DNA of 64,000 bases from Nocardioides agri (GCF_013778305.1 NZ_JACEIC010000002.1:747708-811707), one strand, 5' to 3'. Counted from the first letter of the stretch, positions 1-7,568 are shown. The notes: a model not told the origin generated them from the sequence alone. A program made the numbers and translations.

Positions 1-255
1 CACCGCGTAGGTGCGCTCCGCGACGATCCAGTCCCGCTCGTTGAGCACTTCGTAGAGGATCTGCACGCCCTGGTTGGGCAGCCCGACCTCGTAGGCGTCG
101 GGGTACATCAGCGCCCAGCGGACCGTCTCCCCCTCGGGAGCGCAGTCCCAGTCCTTGACGGTCGAGTTGAGCTCGCCGCCGACGTACTGGATCGGCTTCG
201 AGACCGACGGGAGCCGGGGCTCGAGCATCGGGAAGACGCTCGCGGGCGCGGACAT
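1..255 (-). CDS. B12-binding radical SAM protein (TIGR03960-like), N-terminal part
   Basis: Only the first 85 codons are in the window; the gene runs off the left edge. The N-terminus contains the stretches PIQYVGGELNSTVKDW and LMYPDAYEVGLPNQGVQILY, which I recognise as the start of the TIGR03960 family, where an N-terminal cobalamin-binding-like domain precedes a radical SAM domain. In many bacteria this family sits next to ribosomal and rne genes, but its biochemical role is poorly defined. The ATG at 255 follows a GAGG-like ribosome site. Radical SAM cysteines lie outside the window, so the assignment rests on the N-terminal similarity alone. Confidence 0.75.
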   Translation of the reverse strand, partial: MSAPASVFPMLEPRLPSVSKPIQYVGGELNSTVKDWDCAPEGETVRWALMYPDAYEVGLPNQGVQILYEVLNERDWIVAERTYAV

Positions 256-321
256 GCAACTACCTCGCAGAGATCGGGGAACGATCTAGGGTACGCCGCT
301 GCGCAGCCCGCCGACGAACCG

Positions 322-480
322 TCAGTCGCTGTCGGCGGCGAGCTGCTCCAGCGCCCGGCGCGCGACCACGAGCTCCTCCTCGGCCAGGGCGATCAGGTCC
401 TCGAGCCCGCGGACGCCGTACCTGTTCGCGATGTGGTGCACGGCGTCGACGACCTCGGTCTCCGGCTCACGCTGCATCAT
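322..480 (-). CDS. small hypothetical protein, 52 aa
   Basis: A short acidic, probably helical protein begins MMQREPETEVVDAVHHI and ends with an E/L/A-rich stretch (EEELVVARRALEQLAADSD). It fits between the radical SAM gene and the ArsI-like gene, on the same strand as both, and has the strong third-position GC bias of the neighbouring genes. Start could be either of two adjacent ATGs (480 or 477); the upstream ribosome site is weak. I do not recognise a family. It could equally be a non-coding leader of the radical SAM gene. Confidence 0.4.
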   Translation of the reverse strand: MMQREPETEVVDAVHHIANRYGVRGLEDLIALAEEELVVARRALEQLAADSD

Positions 481-520
481 GCGCCCATCCAACCACGGCG
501 TCCCACTGGCCCCAGGGCGC

Positions 521-937
521 TCAGGCGCAGCACGCCCCAGCGGTGGCGGCGGTCTTCCCCTCGAGCTCGGGCTGCGCGTCGGCGAGGACGACGTAGTTCT
601 CCCAGCGCTGGCCGTCGGGACCGGTGACCCAGTGCTTGTCCTGGCGGGCGTAGCAGCACACGACGTCGCCCTCGACGTCCAGCGTCAGGCCGGCGGCCTC
701 GAGACGGTCGGCCTCGGCCTGGACCTCCTCCATCGACGTCCGCTCGACGCCGACGTGGTTGAGCGTGCCGGTGGCCTCCGGGTTCTCGAAGAGCACCAGC
801 TTGAGCGGCGGGTTCTCGACCGCGAAGTTGGCGTAGCCGGGGCGACGCTTGGCAGGTGGGGTGTCGAAGAGGGTGGCGTAGAAGTCGACGGCCGCGTCGA
901 TGTCGTGGACGTTCAGGGCCAGCTGGAGACGGGACAT
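521..937 (-). CDS. ArsI/CadI family metalloenzyme (glyoxalase/VOC fold)
   Basis: A 138-residue single-domain vicinal-oxygen-chelate protein. Family members are mycobacterial CadI (metal-induced) and ArsI, a C-As lyase that demethylates trivalent organoarsenicals. Visible residues: Q5 in MSRLQLALNV, H61 in LNHVG and the Glu of WENYVV as likely metal ligands, and the C94-C95 pair that corresponds to the substrate-binding vicinal cysteines of ArsI. A second Cys pair lies at the extreme C-terminus (GACCA). The gene diverges from arsR, and the shared 94-bp region carries two inverted repeats, so ArsR control is likely. Whether it cleaves organoarsenicals (ArsI) or only binds metal (CadI-like) cannot be settled from the sequence. 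Confidence 0.85.
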   Translation of the reverse strand: MSRLQLALNVHDIDAAVDFYATLFDTPPAKRRPGYANFAVENPPLKLVLFENPEATGTLNHVGVERTSMEEVQAEADRLEAAGLTLDVEGDVVCCYARQDKHWVTGPDGQRWENYVVLADAQPELEGKTAATAGACCA

Positions 938-963
938 GGGGTCCTCCTCGGTTCGGTTGATCC

Positions 964-979
964 ATCGACGGATGTCGAT
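964..979. promoter_or_regulatory. inverted repeat in the arsI/arsR divergent promoter
   Basis: ATCGAC-ggat-GTCGAT is a perfect 6-bp inverted repeat with a 4-bp spacer, 27 bp upstream of the ArsI-like start codon. It is a candidate operator half of a paired arrangement with the repeat at 1003-1020. Confidence 0.35.
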
Positions 980-1002
980 GCGTTGCCTGAACTCTACGGA
1001 AG

Positions 1003-1020
1003 CATTGATGAAAGTCAATG
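1003..1020. promoter_or_regulatory. probable ArsR operator
   Basis: CATTGA-tgaaag-TCAATG is a perfect 6-bp inverted repeat with a 6-bp spacer, ending 11 bp before the arsR start. AT-rich 18-bp repeats with this TTGA/TCAA core are typical SmtB/ArsR operators, so autoregulation of arsR is expected. The locally low GC of this stretch stands out in the window. Confidence 0.6.
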
Positions 1021-1031
1021 GGTTTGGCAGA

Positions 1032-1388
1032 ATGGTCGGCGTGAAGGAGCTCCCCCTGCTGGACCGGACCGACGCCGAGTGCTGCACCCCGCTGGCCCTC
1101 GAGCCGCTCCCGGACGCCGACGCCCACGTCCTGTCGGAGCGGTTCGCCGCCCTCGGCGACCCCGTGCGGCTGCGCCTGGTGTCGCTGCTCGCCAACGCCG
1201 AGGGGGGCGCGGTGTGCGTGTGCGACCTCACCGAGCCCGTGGGGCGCTCGCAGGGCACCGTGAGCCACCACCTCAAGGTGCTGTCCAACGCCGGGCTCGT
1301 CGTGAGCGAGAAGCGCGGACGCAACATGTGGTACTCGATCGTGCCGCCCGCGCTCGAGGCGCTCCGGGCCGCGCTCGTCACCCGGTGA
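1032..1388 (+). CDS. arsR: ArsR family arsenic-responsive repressor
   Basis: A 118-residue winged-helix protein. The recognition region VGRSQGTVSHHLKVLSNAGL and the wing EKRGRNMWYSI are typical of SmtB/ArsR. The metal-binding element is CVCDL (C62, C64) on helix alpha-3, as in As(III)/Sb(III) sensors, and an additional vicinal pair C17-C18 lies at the N-terminus and could supply a third ligand. The ATG at 1032 is used; a GTG at 1041 is an alternative. The stop overlaps the GTG start of the aquaporin gene by 4 bp, so arsR leads the operon and represses it together with the divergent ArsI-like gene (inferred from the operator position). Confidence 0.9.
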   Translation: MVGVKELPLLDRTDAECCTPLALEPLPDADAHVLSERFAALGDPVRLRLVSLLANAEGGAVCVCDLTEPVGRSQGTVSHHLKVLSNAGLVVSEKRGRNMWYSIVPPALEALRAALVTR

Positions 1389-2077
1389 ACGCTCCCCTCC
1401 TCCTCCGCCGCGCCGTCGCCGAACTGGTCGGCACGGCCTTCCTGGTGGCTGCCGTCGTCGGGTCCGGCATCGCCGCCCAGCGGCTGTCGCCCGACGACGT
1501 CGGCCTGCAGCTGCTCGAGAACAGCCTCGCGACCGGCGCCGTCCTGGTCGCGCTGATCCTGGCGCTGCAGCCGGTGTCCGCGTCGTTCAACCCCGTCGTC
1601 ACGCTCGTCGAGCGCGTGCTGGGCCGGGTCGACACGACCACCGCGGCCGCGCTCGTCGGCGCCCAGCTGGTCGGTGGGCTGGTCGGTGTCGTCGTCGCGA
1701 ACCTGATGTTCGACCTCGACGCCGTCTCGGTCTCGACCCACGATCGCGGCGGCTCCGGGCAGCTGCTCGGCGAGGTCGTCGCCACGCTCGGCCTGGTGCT
1801 GGTGGTGTTCGGCGCCCTGCGCTCGCCGCGCATCGAGACCGTCGCGTTCGCGGTCGGCGGTTACATCGCCGCGGCGTACTGGTTCACGAGCTCGACGAGC
1901 TTCGCGAACCCGGCCGTGACCGTCGCCCGGATGCTCTCCGACACCTTCGCCGGGATCGCCCCGGCCTCGGTGCCGCCCTTCCTCGTCATGCAGGTCGTGG
2001 GCGCCGCCCTCGGGGCCGGTCTCGTCCTCCTCCTGCACGCCTCCCCCGCCCCCGTCCCCGTCGAGGAGAGCCGATGA
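1385..2077 (+). CDS. MIP/aquaporin-type channel of an ars operon
   Basis: A 230-residue protein with six hydrophobic segments and the two half-helix signatures of the major intrinsic protein family. The first is FNPVV, with Val in place of the usual Ala, and the second is canonical FANPAVT. In ars operons such channels (AqpS type) pass As(OH)3 out of the cell after ArsC reduces arsenate, replacing the ArsB/Acr3 pumps; no arsB or acr3 gene is present here. It starts at a GTG that overlaps the arsR stop, and its own stop overlaps the arsC ATG, so translation is probably coupled. The role as arsenite channel is inferred from context. Confidence 0.85.
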   Translation: MNAPLLLRRAVAELVGTAFLVAAVVGSGIAAQRLSPDDVGLQLLENSLATGAVLVALILALQPVSASFNPVVTLVERVLGRVDTTTAAALVGAQLVGGLVGVVVANLMFDLDAVSVSTHDRGGSGQLLGEVVATLGLVLVVFGALRSPRIETVAFAVGGYIAAAYWFTSSTSFANPAVTVARMLSDTFAGIAPASVPPFLVMQVVGAALGAGLVLLLHASPAPVPVEESR

Positions 2078-2472
2078 GCAAGCCCACCGTGCTGTTCGTG
2101 TGCGTCCACAACGCCGGCCGCTCCCAGATGGCCGCCGGCTACCTCCAGCACCTGGCGGGCGACCGGGTCGACGTGCTCTCTGCCGGCTCTCAGCCGGCCG
2201 ACCAGGTCAACCCCGCGGCCGTCGCCGCGATGGCAGAGGACGGCATCGACATCGCCGCCTCGACCCCGAAGCTGCTGAGCGACTCCGCCGTCGAGCGGGC
2301 CGACGTGGTCGTCACGATGGGCTGCGGCGACGAGTGCCCCTTCCACCCCGGCAAGCGCTACGAGGACTGGGACCTCGACGACCCCGCCGGCCAGGGCCTC
2401 GAGGCGGTGCGCCCGATCCGGGACGAGATCCGCCGCCGGGTCGAGGCCCTCGTCGCGGAGCTCGGCTCGTGA
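2074..2472 (+). CDS. arsC: arsenate reductase, low-molecular-weight phosphatase type
   Basis: A 132-residue LMW-PTPase-fold protein. The N-terminal P-loop is CVHNAGR (C10 to R16), where C10 attacks arsenate. C84 and C88 in MGCGDECPF are suited to the intramolecular disulfide relay of thioredoxin-coupled arsenate reductases, and EDWDLDDPAG carries the general-acid Asp. It reduces arsenate to arsenite, which the upstream channel can release. The gene overlaps both neighbours by 4 bp. The reductant (thioredoxin or mycothiol/mycoredoxin) cannot be told from the sequence, but two resolving cysteines favour thioredoxin. Confidence 0.9.
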   Translation: MSKPTVLFVCVHNAGRSQMAAGYLQHLAGDRVDVLSAGSQPADQVNPAAVAAMAEDGIDIAASTPKLLSDSAVERADVVVTMGCGDECPFHPGKRYEDWDLDDPAGQGLEAVRPIRDEIRRRVEALVAELGS

Positions 2473-2987
2473 GCGCGCCCGTGGCCGTCGAGGCGTTGAC
2501 CACGGCCCACTGGGCTGGGGTCGAGCGCATCTACGCCGAGGGCATCGCGACCGGCCACGCCACGTTCGAGGCCGAGCCCCCGACCTGGGCGCACTTCGAC
2601 GCGGTCAAGCTGCCCGACCAGCGCCTGGTCGCGGTCGACGCCGACGCCCGGGTCCTGGGCTGGGCGGCTGCCTCGGCCGTCTCCGACCGGTGCGTCTACG
2701 CCGGTGTGGTCGAGCACTCCGTCTACGTCGCCCGCGCCGCCCAGGGCCACGGCGTCGGGCGCCTCCTGCTCGACGCCCTCATCGCCTCGACCGAGGCCGC
2801 GGGCATCTGGACCATCCAGTCCGGCGTCTTCCCCGAGAACGGCGCCAGCCTCGCCTTGCACCGCTCCGCCGGCTTCCGTGAGGTCGGCCTCCGCGAGCGC
2901 GTCGGCCGGATGAGCCACGGACCCCTCGCCGGGCAGTGGCGCGACGTCGTCCTCATCGAGCGCCGCAGCCCCGTCGTAGGCACGTGA
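2469..2987 (+). CDS. ArsN-like GNAT N-acetyltransferase
   Basis: A 172-residue GNAT protein in the phosphinothricin/arsinothricin acetyltransferase group. Acetyl-CoA binding shows as QGHGVGRLLLDALI, followed by SGVFPENGASLALHRSAGFREVG, where the Asn and the GF pair are typical of this group. ArsN1 acetylates the amino group of arsinothricin and related glutamate analogues. The GTG at 2469 overlaps the arsC stop by 4 bp, making this the last gene of the ars operon, and a terminator-like stem follows. Placement in the operon is the main argument for ArsN over a generic PAT. Confidence 0.8.
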   Translation: MSAPVAVEALTTAHWAGVERIYAEGIATGHATFEAEPPTWAHFDAVKLPDQRLVAVDADARVLGWAAASAVSDRCVYAGVVEHSVYVARAAQGHGVGRLLLDALIASTEAAGIWTIQSGVFPENGASLALHRSAGFREVGLRERVGRMSHGPLAGQWRDVVLIERRSPVVGT

Positions 2988-2988
2988 G

Positions 2989-3007
2989 GCAGGTCACGGT
3001 GGCCTGC
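2989..3007 (+). terminator. hairpin after the ars operon
   Basis: GCAGGTCA-CGG-TGGCCTGC forms an 8-bp stem (one G-U wobble in RNA) with a 3-nt loop immediately after the arsN-like stop. No T-tract follows, which is common in high-GC actinobacteria. Confidence 0.4.
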
Positions 3008-3192
3008 GGGTCCGCTGGGGTGGCCACCGACAGGCAGCAAAGCGGGTGAGGCTCGCGTTGGGTTGCGGTCGCCGCCCGGGTTTCTGACCCCCCTGCTTCG
3101 TCCCAGAAGTTCTTCCTGTGGATTGTCCACATCCTGGTCAACAGAGCCGTTCTGAGCCCCTCACTGTCGGTGGTCAGTGCTTGGATTTCTCT

Positions 3193-4425
3193 ATGACAGC
3201 GATCGCCACCCCCAGAAACCGAGTGTCGGTGGCGACCGCCCATGTCCACCACGAGCTCGACGCCGTCGCCGGGGCGTCGGTGTGGTCGATGGACGAGTCC
3301 GAGACCGCCGCCACGCTCGTCGCATTGGATCGTGCCGAGGCCAAGCTGGCCGAGCTGAAGGCCCGCGTCGCGGCGCACGCCGACGACCTCCACCTCGGCC
3401 AGAACGTCGCGGCATCGTCGGCGGCGAACTGGCTGGCCCACCAGACGAAGCAGACCCGCGCCGAGGCCAACCGGACCGTGCGGCTGGGCCACGACCTCGA
3501 GGCGCACCCGCTCACCCGGTCCGCGCTCGCTGCCGGCCGGGTCTGTGTCGACCAGGCCCGCGTGATCGTCCAGGCCGTCGACCGGCTCCCCGCCGAGGTG
3601 CAGCCCCGGGCCGAGCAGCGCCTGCTCGCCGAAGCCCAGCATCACGACGCCAAGACGCTCCGGATCCTGGGCAAGCGGCTCCACGAGGTCATCGACCCCG
3701 ACGCCGCCGACGCCCACGAAGCCGCCCTCCTGGAACGTGAGGAAGCTGCGGCGATCAAGGCCTGCCGCCTCACCCTGCATGATGACGGCCACGGCACCAC
3801 CCACCTGCGCGGCCAGATCCCCACATTCCACGGCGCCGCACTGCGCAAGATGCTCGCCGCGCTCACCGCCCCCAAGCACCAACGGGCCCTGTCCGGCCCC
3901 GGCGCGGAGCAACCCCGCGGTCCGGAGGCGATGGGCCAGGCGTTCTGCGAGCTCATCTCCCGCTACCCGGTCACGCAGCTGCCCAAGCTGGGCGGCCTCA
4001 ACGCCACCCTGGTCGTCACCATCACCGAGGACTCACTGATGGGACGGGTCGAGCAGGCCGGACTCCTGGACACCGGCGAACACATCTCCCCCGGCGCCGC
4101 CCGCCGGCTGCTCTGCGACGTCGGCGTTATCCCGGTCGTCCTCGGTGGTGACTCGATGCCCATCGACGTCGGCCGGGAGAGCCGCTTCCACCCGAAGTAC
4201 CAGCGGGTCGCGATCACGGTCCGCGACCAGGGCTGCCGCGCCGACGGGTGCGACCGCAAGCTCGGTCTCCATACCCACCACCAGACCCGTTGGGCCGACG
4301 GAGGGAAGACGACCGTCGCTCAGGGCATCAGCCTGTGCTCCTGGCACCACAGCCGCATCCACGACACCGCCTACGAGGCCCGGATGCACCCCACCGGCAA
4401 GGTCACCTTCCACCGGCGGCCTTAG
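3193..4425 (+). CDS. DUF222 / HNH endonuclease domain protein (13E12-repeat type)
   Basis: A 410-residue protein with an N-terminal helical DUF222 region (about 30-300) and a C-terminal HNH nuclease-like domain. The HNH core shows CRADGCD, LHTHHQTRWADGGKT and LCSWHHSRIHD, with the paired cysteines and histidines expected to bind metal. These proteins occur in many copies in Nocardioides, Mycobacterium and relatives, and their role is unknown; a selfish or defence nuclease has been suspected. The ATG at 3193 gives the usual N-terminus; an earlier in-frame ATG at 3118 would add a non-conserved leader. A strong stem-loop begins at its stop codon. Confidence 0.85.
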   Translation: MTAIATPRNRVSVATAHVHHELDAVAGASVWSMDESETAATLVALDRAEAKLAELKARVAAHADDLHLGQNVAASSAANWLAHQTKQTRAEANRTVRLGHDLEAHPLTRSALAAGRVCVDQARVIVQAVDRLPAEVQPRAEQRLLAEAQHHDAKTLRILGKRLHEVIDPDAADAHEAALLEREEAAAIKACRLTLHDDGHGTTHLRGQIPTFHGAALRKMLAALTAPKHQRALSGPGAEQPRGPEAMGQAFCELISRYPVTQLPKLGGLNATLVVTITEDSLMGRVEQAGLLDTGEHISPGAARRLLCDVGVIPVVLGGDSMPIDVGRESRFHPKYQRVAITVRDQGCRADGCDRKLGLHTHHQTRWADGGKTTVAQGISLCSWHHSRIHDTAYEARMHPTGKVTFHRRP

Positions 4426-4470
4426 AGCGGAGATCTTGATCCACCCGATGAATCAGAATCTCCGTTCTAA
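4422..4470 (+). terminator. stem-loop at the end of the DUF222-HNH gene
   Basis: A near-perfect 19-bp inverted repeat with an 11-nt loop. The left arm begins TTAGAGCGGAGATC and includes the stop codon; the right arm ends ATCTCCGTTCTAA. It can form on either strand and lies between convergent genes, so it likely terminates transcription from the left. Confidence 0.6.
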
Positions 4471-4505
4471 CCGCTGAGTGATCCGCGCGCCCGACCGCAG
4501 GTCGG

Positions 4506-4622
4506 CGTCCTCCCGATAGGCGCCAAATCGTCCGGAGGCGGTCGAGTCAAGGGCGGCGAAGCCGGCGAAGCGAACCCTTGACGCGGCCGCCGGAGGACGA
4601 ACACTTGGCGCCCGGGAGGACG
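4506..4622. repeat. long imperfect palindromic intergenic repeat
   Basis: Two arms of about 48 bp (4506-4553 and 4575-4622) are inverted copies, with small indels, around a 21-bp centre. Matching blocks are CGTCCTCCCG/CGGGAGGACG, GGCGCCAA/TTGGCGCC and GTCAAGGG/CCCTTGAC. The spacer holds an imperfect GGCGAA repetition. It sits between the 3' ends of convergent genes, just beyond the DUF222-HNH stem-loop. It could be a terminator for the MFS operon or a copy of a dispersed palindromic element; no second copy was seen in the window. Confidence 0.65.
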
Positions 4623-4634
4623 ACGACAGCCACC

Positions 4635-6275
4635 CTAGAGACCAGGCTCCGCCTCCGCGCGCGCCGCGACGCTCGCCGAGGTCGCCCGCAGCTCCACCGG
4701 CGGGAGCAGCAGCAGGATCAGGAACGCGAGCACGCCGACACCGGCGGCCAGCTGGAACACCAGGTCCATCGACTCCGCGAAGCCCACCTTGAACGGGTGC
4801 GCGATGGCGGGGTGGAGCGTCTCGATGAACGAGGAGTCGTCCTGGATCTGGTGGATCATCGACGGGTCGAGACCGTGCCCGTCGGCGACCGCCTGCTGGA
4901 ACTCCGGCGTCTGCGACTCGACCTTGATCGCGTCCTCGATGTTGCCGCCGACCGTGCTGAAGAGCACCGACAGGAAGATCGCGACGCCGAGCGTGCCACC
5001 GATCTGGCGGAAGAACGTCGCGGAGCTGGTGGCGACGCCGATCTCGGTCGGCGGCACCGAGCTCTGCACGATCAGCAGGATCGGCTGGAGGCAGTTGCCG
5101 AGACCGAGGCCGAGCACCAGCATCGACAGGCTCACCCAGATCATCGCGGTGTCCGCCGTGCACAACGAGAGCAGGAACAGCCCGACGACCATCAAGGCGG
5201 AGCCGACGACCGGGAACCAGCGGATGTGCCCGGTGCGGGAGATCACCTGGCCGGAGCCGATCGAGCCGGTCATCAGGCCGAGCACCATCGGCAGCATCAG
5301 CAGGCCGGCCTCGGTGGGCGAGGCGCCGTGCACGATCTGCATGTACTGCGGCAGCAGCATGATGCCGCCGAACATCGCCATGCCGACGATGACGCTCGCC
5401 GCGATCGTGACCGCGGCGGGCCGGATCCGGAAGATCCGCAGCGGGATCAGCGCCGCGTCGCCCATCGCCCGCTCGGCCAGCACGAACGCCAGCGCGCCGA
5501 TCGCGCCGATCACGTAGCAGGCCACCGACCGGGGCGAGTCCCAGCCCCACTGCCTGCCCTGCTCGGCCACCGTCAGCAGCGGCACGAGGGAGACGACGAG
5601 CGCGATCGCGCCCCACCAGTCGATCCGCAGGTGCCGCGGGGTGTGGTGGATGTGGAGGGTGCGCGAGACGACCGCGAGCGCGGCGATGCCGATCGGCACG
5701 TTGACCAGGAAGACCCAGCGCCAGCCGTCGATGCCGAGGATCGTGTCCTGCCCGGCGAAGAAGCCGCCGATGAGCGGACCGAGCACGCTCGAGGTGCCGA
5801 ACATCGCCATGAAGTAGCCGGTGTAGCGGGCACGCTCACGGGGCGACACGATGTCGCCGATGATCGCGAGCACGAGCGTGAAGAGGCCGCCGGCACCGAG
5901 GCCCTGGAAGGCCCGGAACGCCGCGAGCTGGTACATCGAGGTCGCGAACGAGCAGAGCGCCGAGCCGACGATGAAGACGGTGATCGCGAACATGAACAGC
6001 TTCTTGCGACCGTAGTTGTCGCCGAGCTTGCCGTAGATCGGCGTCGTGATCGTCGCGGTGATGAGGTACGACGTGGTCACCCACGCCTGCACCGACAGGC
6101 CGTTGAGGTCGTCGGCGATCGTGCGGATCGACGTGCTGACGATCGTCTGGTCCAGGGCGCCCAGGAACATGCCGAGCATGAGCCCGGACAGGATCGTGAG
6201 GACCTGGCGGTGGGTGTAGTCGCCGGACTGGTCAGCGGTGGCGGGCACCGCGCCCGGCTGCGGGTTCGCGCTCAT
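4635..6275 (-). CDS. DHA2-family MFS transporter (EmrB/QacA type)
   Basis: A 546-residue membrane protein with about 14 hydrophobic segments. Motif A is GKLGDNYGRKKLF in loop 2-3, motif B is RAFQGLGAGGLF and motif C is GPLIGGFFAG, typical of proton-driven drug exporters of the DHA2 family. An extended loop between the last two helices (about 450-505) is also usual. The start at 6275 overlaps the end of the GTP cyclohydrolase gene by 44 bp, which makes it the last gene of the pterin/riboflavin-like operon. Its substrate may be the product of that operon, which is inference. A later start would shorten the overlap, but I see no better ribosome site. Confidence 0.9.
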   Translation of the reverse strand: MSANPQPGAVPATADQSGDYTHRQVLTILSGLMLGMFLGALDQTIVSTSIRTIADDLNGLSVQAWVTTSYLITATITTPIYGKLGDNYGRKKLFMFAITVFIVGSALCSFATSMYQLAAFRAFQGLGAGGLFTLVLAIIGDIVSPRERARYTGYFMAMFGTSSVLGPLIGGFFAGQDTILGIDGWRWVFLVNVPIGIAALAVVSRTLHIHHTPRHLRIDWWGAIALVVSLVPLLTVAEQGRQWGWDSPRSVACYVIGAIGALAFVLAERAMGDAALIPLRIFRIRPAAVTIAASVIVGMAMFGGIMLLPQYMQIVHGASPTEAGLLMLPMVLGLMTGSIGSGQVISRTGHIRWFPVVGSALMVVGLFLLSLCTADTAMIWVSLSMLVLGLGLGNCLQPILLIVQSSVPPTEIGVATSSATFFRQIGGTLGVAIFLSVLFSTVGGNIEDAIKVESQTPEFQQAVADGHGLDPSMIHQIQDDSSFIETLHPAIAHPFKVGFAESMDLVFQLAAGVGVLAFLILLLLPPVELRATSASVAARAEAEPGL

Positions 6276-6876
6276 CGGGCGTCAGCCTAAGGGTCGGCAG
6301 CTGGTGGCCGTGCCGAACCTTCGCCGCGAGGTAGCGGCCGTTGCTGGTGGAGAGGTGCGCGGCGGTCGGCAACCGCTGCGCGACGTCGATGCCGAGGGCA
6401 GTGAGCTGGGCGGCCTTGTCGGGGTTGTTGCTGAGCAGGGCCACCCGGTGCACCCCGAGGGCCAGGAGCATCTGCGCGGCGACGGTGTAGTCGCGCGCGT
6501 CCTCGGCGTACCCGAGCGCCCGGTTGGCCTCGTAGGTGTCGAGGCCCTCGTCCTGGAGCACGTAGGCGTCGAGCTTGGCGTAGAGCCCGATGCCGCGGCC
6601 CTCCTGGCGCAGGTAGAGCAGGTAGCCGCCCTCGGCCTCGATGCGGCGCACCGACTCGTGCAGCTGCGGGCCGCAGTCGCAGCGCTCGCTGCCCAGGACG
6701 TCGCCGGTGAGGCACTCGCTGTGCACCCGCACCAGGGGCACCGACCCGGGATCGCCCAGCCGGATCGCGAGGTGCTCGGCGCCGTCCGCGAGGCCGTCGA
6801 AGGTGTGGACCAGGGCGACGGTCGACCAGCCCTGGAGTCGGATCGGCAGGGTGAGCGAGGTCCGGAGCGTGCTCAT
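6232..6876 (-). CDS. ribA: stand-alone GTP cyclohydrolase II
   Basis: A 214-residue enzyme that opens the imidazole ring of GTP to give 2,5-diamino-6-ribosylamino-4(3H)-pyrimidinone 5'-phosphate, formate and pyrophosphate. Zinc ligands C55, C66 and C68 lie in HSECLTGDVLGSERCDCG; the catalytic RQEGRGIGL loop and ALLSNNPDK are intact. It lacks the DHBP-synthase (RibB) domain that is fused in most actinobacterial RibBA proteins, so it is probably a second, pathway-specific copy. Its start overlaps the RibD-C reductase stop by 4 bp, coupling the first two chemical steps. The gene symbol reflects the activity, not a proven role in riboflavin synthesis. Confidence 0.88.
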   Translation of the reverse strand: MSTLRTSLTLPIRLQGWSTVALVHTFDGLADGAEHLAIRLGDPGSVPLVRVHSECLTGDVLGSERCDCGPQLHESVRRIEAEGGYLLYLRQEGRGIGLYAKLDAYVLQDEGLDTYEANRALGYAEDARDYTVAAQMLLALGVHRVALLSNNPDKAAQLTALGIDVAQRLPTAAHLSTSNGRYLAAKVRHGHQLPTLRLTPDEREPAAGRGARHR

Positions 6877-7568
6877 GTCGCCTCCTCGAAGCGGTCGGAC
6901 AGCGCGTAGCGCAGCAGCACGACCTCGCCGACGCGCCGGACGTCCGCCAGCCTCGCCGGGTGTCCGGGGCCGCAGGGGAAGGCGCCGTCGTCGACGAACC
7001 GGCGAGCGCGGGGGTCTCCGACGAAGAACGGCGCGACCACCAGGTGCAGCTCGTCAGCGAGGTCGCCCGCGAGGAACTGGGTGTGCAGGGTGCCGCCGCC
7101 CTCGACCATCAGCCGGCGTACGCCGCGGGCGTGCAGGTCCTCCACCAGCCGGCGCATCGTGACCTGGGCGCCGCCGTCGACGACCGTGGCGACCGCGCCG
7201 AGCCGGGCGCGGGCCGCAGCGGCCGTCGCGGTCGGGCAGTAGACGAGCTTCTCGGACTCCCCGGTCGTGAAGAACCGGCCGGCCGGATCCAGCGCGGCCC
7301 CGCAGGTGACGGTGACCTTGACCGGGGACGGCTTCAGCCCGCGCGCCACGCGCTCCTCCCGCCGCTCGGGGCAGCGCACCAGCAGCCGCGGGTTGTCCCG
7401 ACGGACCGTGGTCGCCCCGACGAGGATCGCGTCGCAGCCGGCCCGCACCTCGTCGACGCGGTCCAGGTCGGCGTCGCCGGAGAGCACGAGCCGCTCCTCG
7501 CCCGCGCTGTCGAGGTAGCCGTCGAGGGACATCGCGCAGCTCAGCAGGGTGTAGGGGCGCTCAGGCAC
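6873..7568 (-). CDS. RibD C-terminal-type pyrimidine reductase, no deaminase domain
   Basis: A 231-residue dihydrofolate-reductase-fold protein. Conserved elements include CAMSLDGYLDSAG at the N-terminus, LVGATTVRRDNPRLLVR, and VRRLMVEGGGTL for NADPH binding. This fold reduces the ribosyl side chain of the GTP cyclohydrolase II product to ribityl. The CDA deaminase domain of bifunctional RibD is absent, so the logical product is the diamino-ribityl-pyrimidine phosphate, as in the fungal/archaeal order of steps. The GTG at 7568 has a GAGGAG site 6 nt upstream and overlaps the upstream gene by 8 bp. Substrate is inferred from fold and neighbour. Confidence 0.8.
   Translation of the reverse strand: MPERPYTLLSCAMSLDGYLDSAGEERLVLSGDADLDRVDEVRAGCDAILVGATTVRRDNPRLLVRCPERREERVARGLKPSPVKVTVTCGAALDPAGRFFTTGESEKLVYCPTATAAAARARLGAVATVVDGGAQVTMRRLVEDLHARGVRRLMVEGGGTLHTQFLAGDLADELHLVVAPFFVGDPRARRFVDDGAFPCGPGHPARLADVRRVGEVVLLRYALSDRFEEAT

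Noticed and set aside
3118..3192. N-terminal extension of the DUF222-HNH protein
   Set aside because: The leader is not protein-like for this family; the ATG at 3193 begins the expected N-terminus.
4578..6290. 570-codon plus-strand frame opposite the MFS gene
   Set aside because: Composition is dominated by R, D, E and H with no hydrophobic core; the minus-strand MFS protein explains the region.
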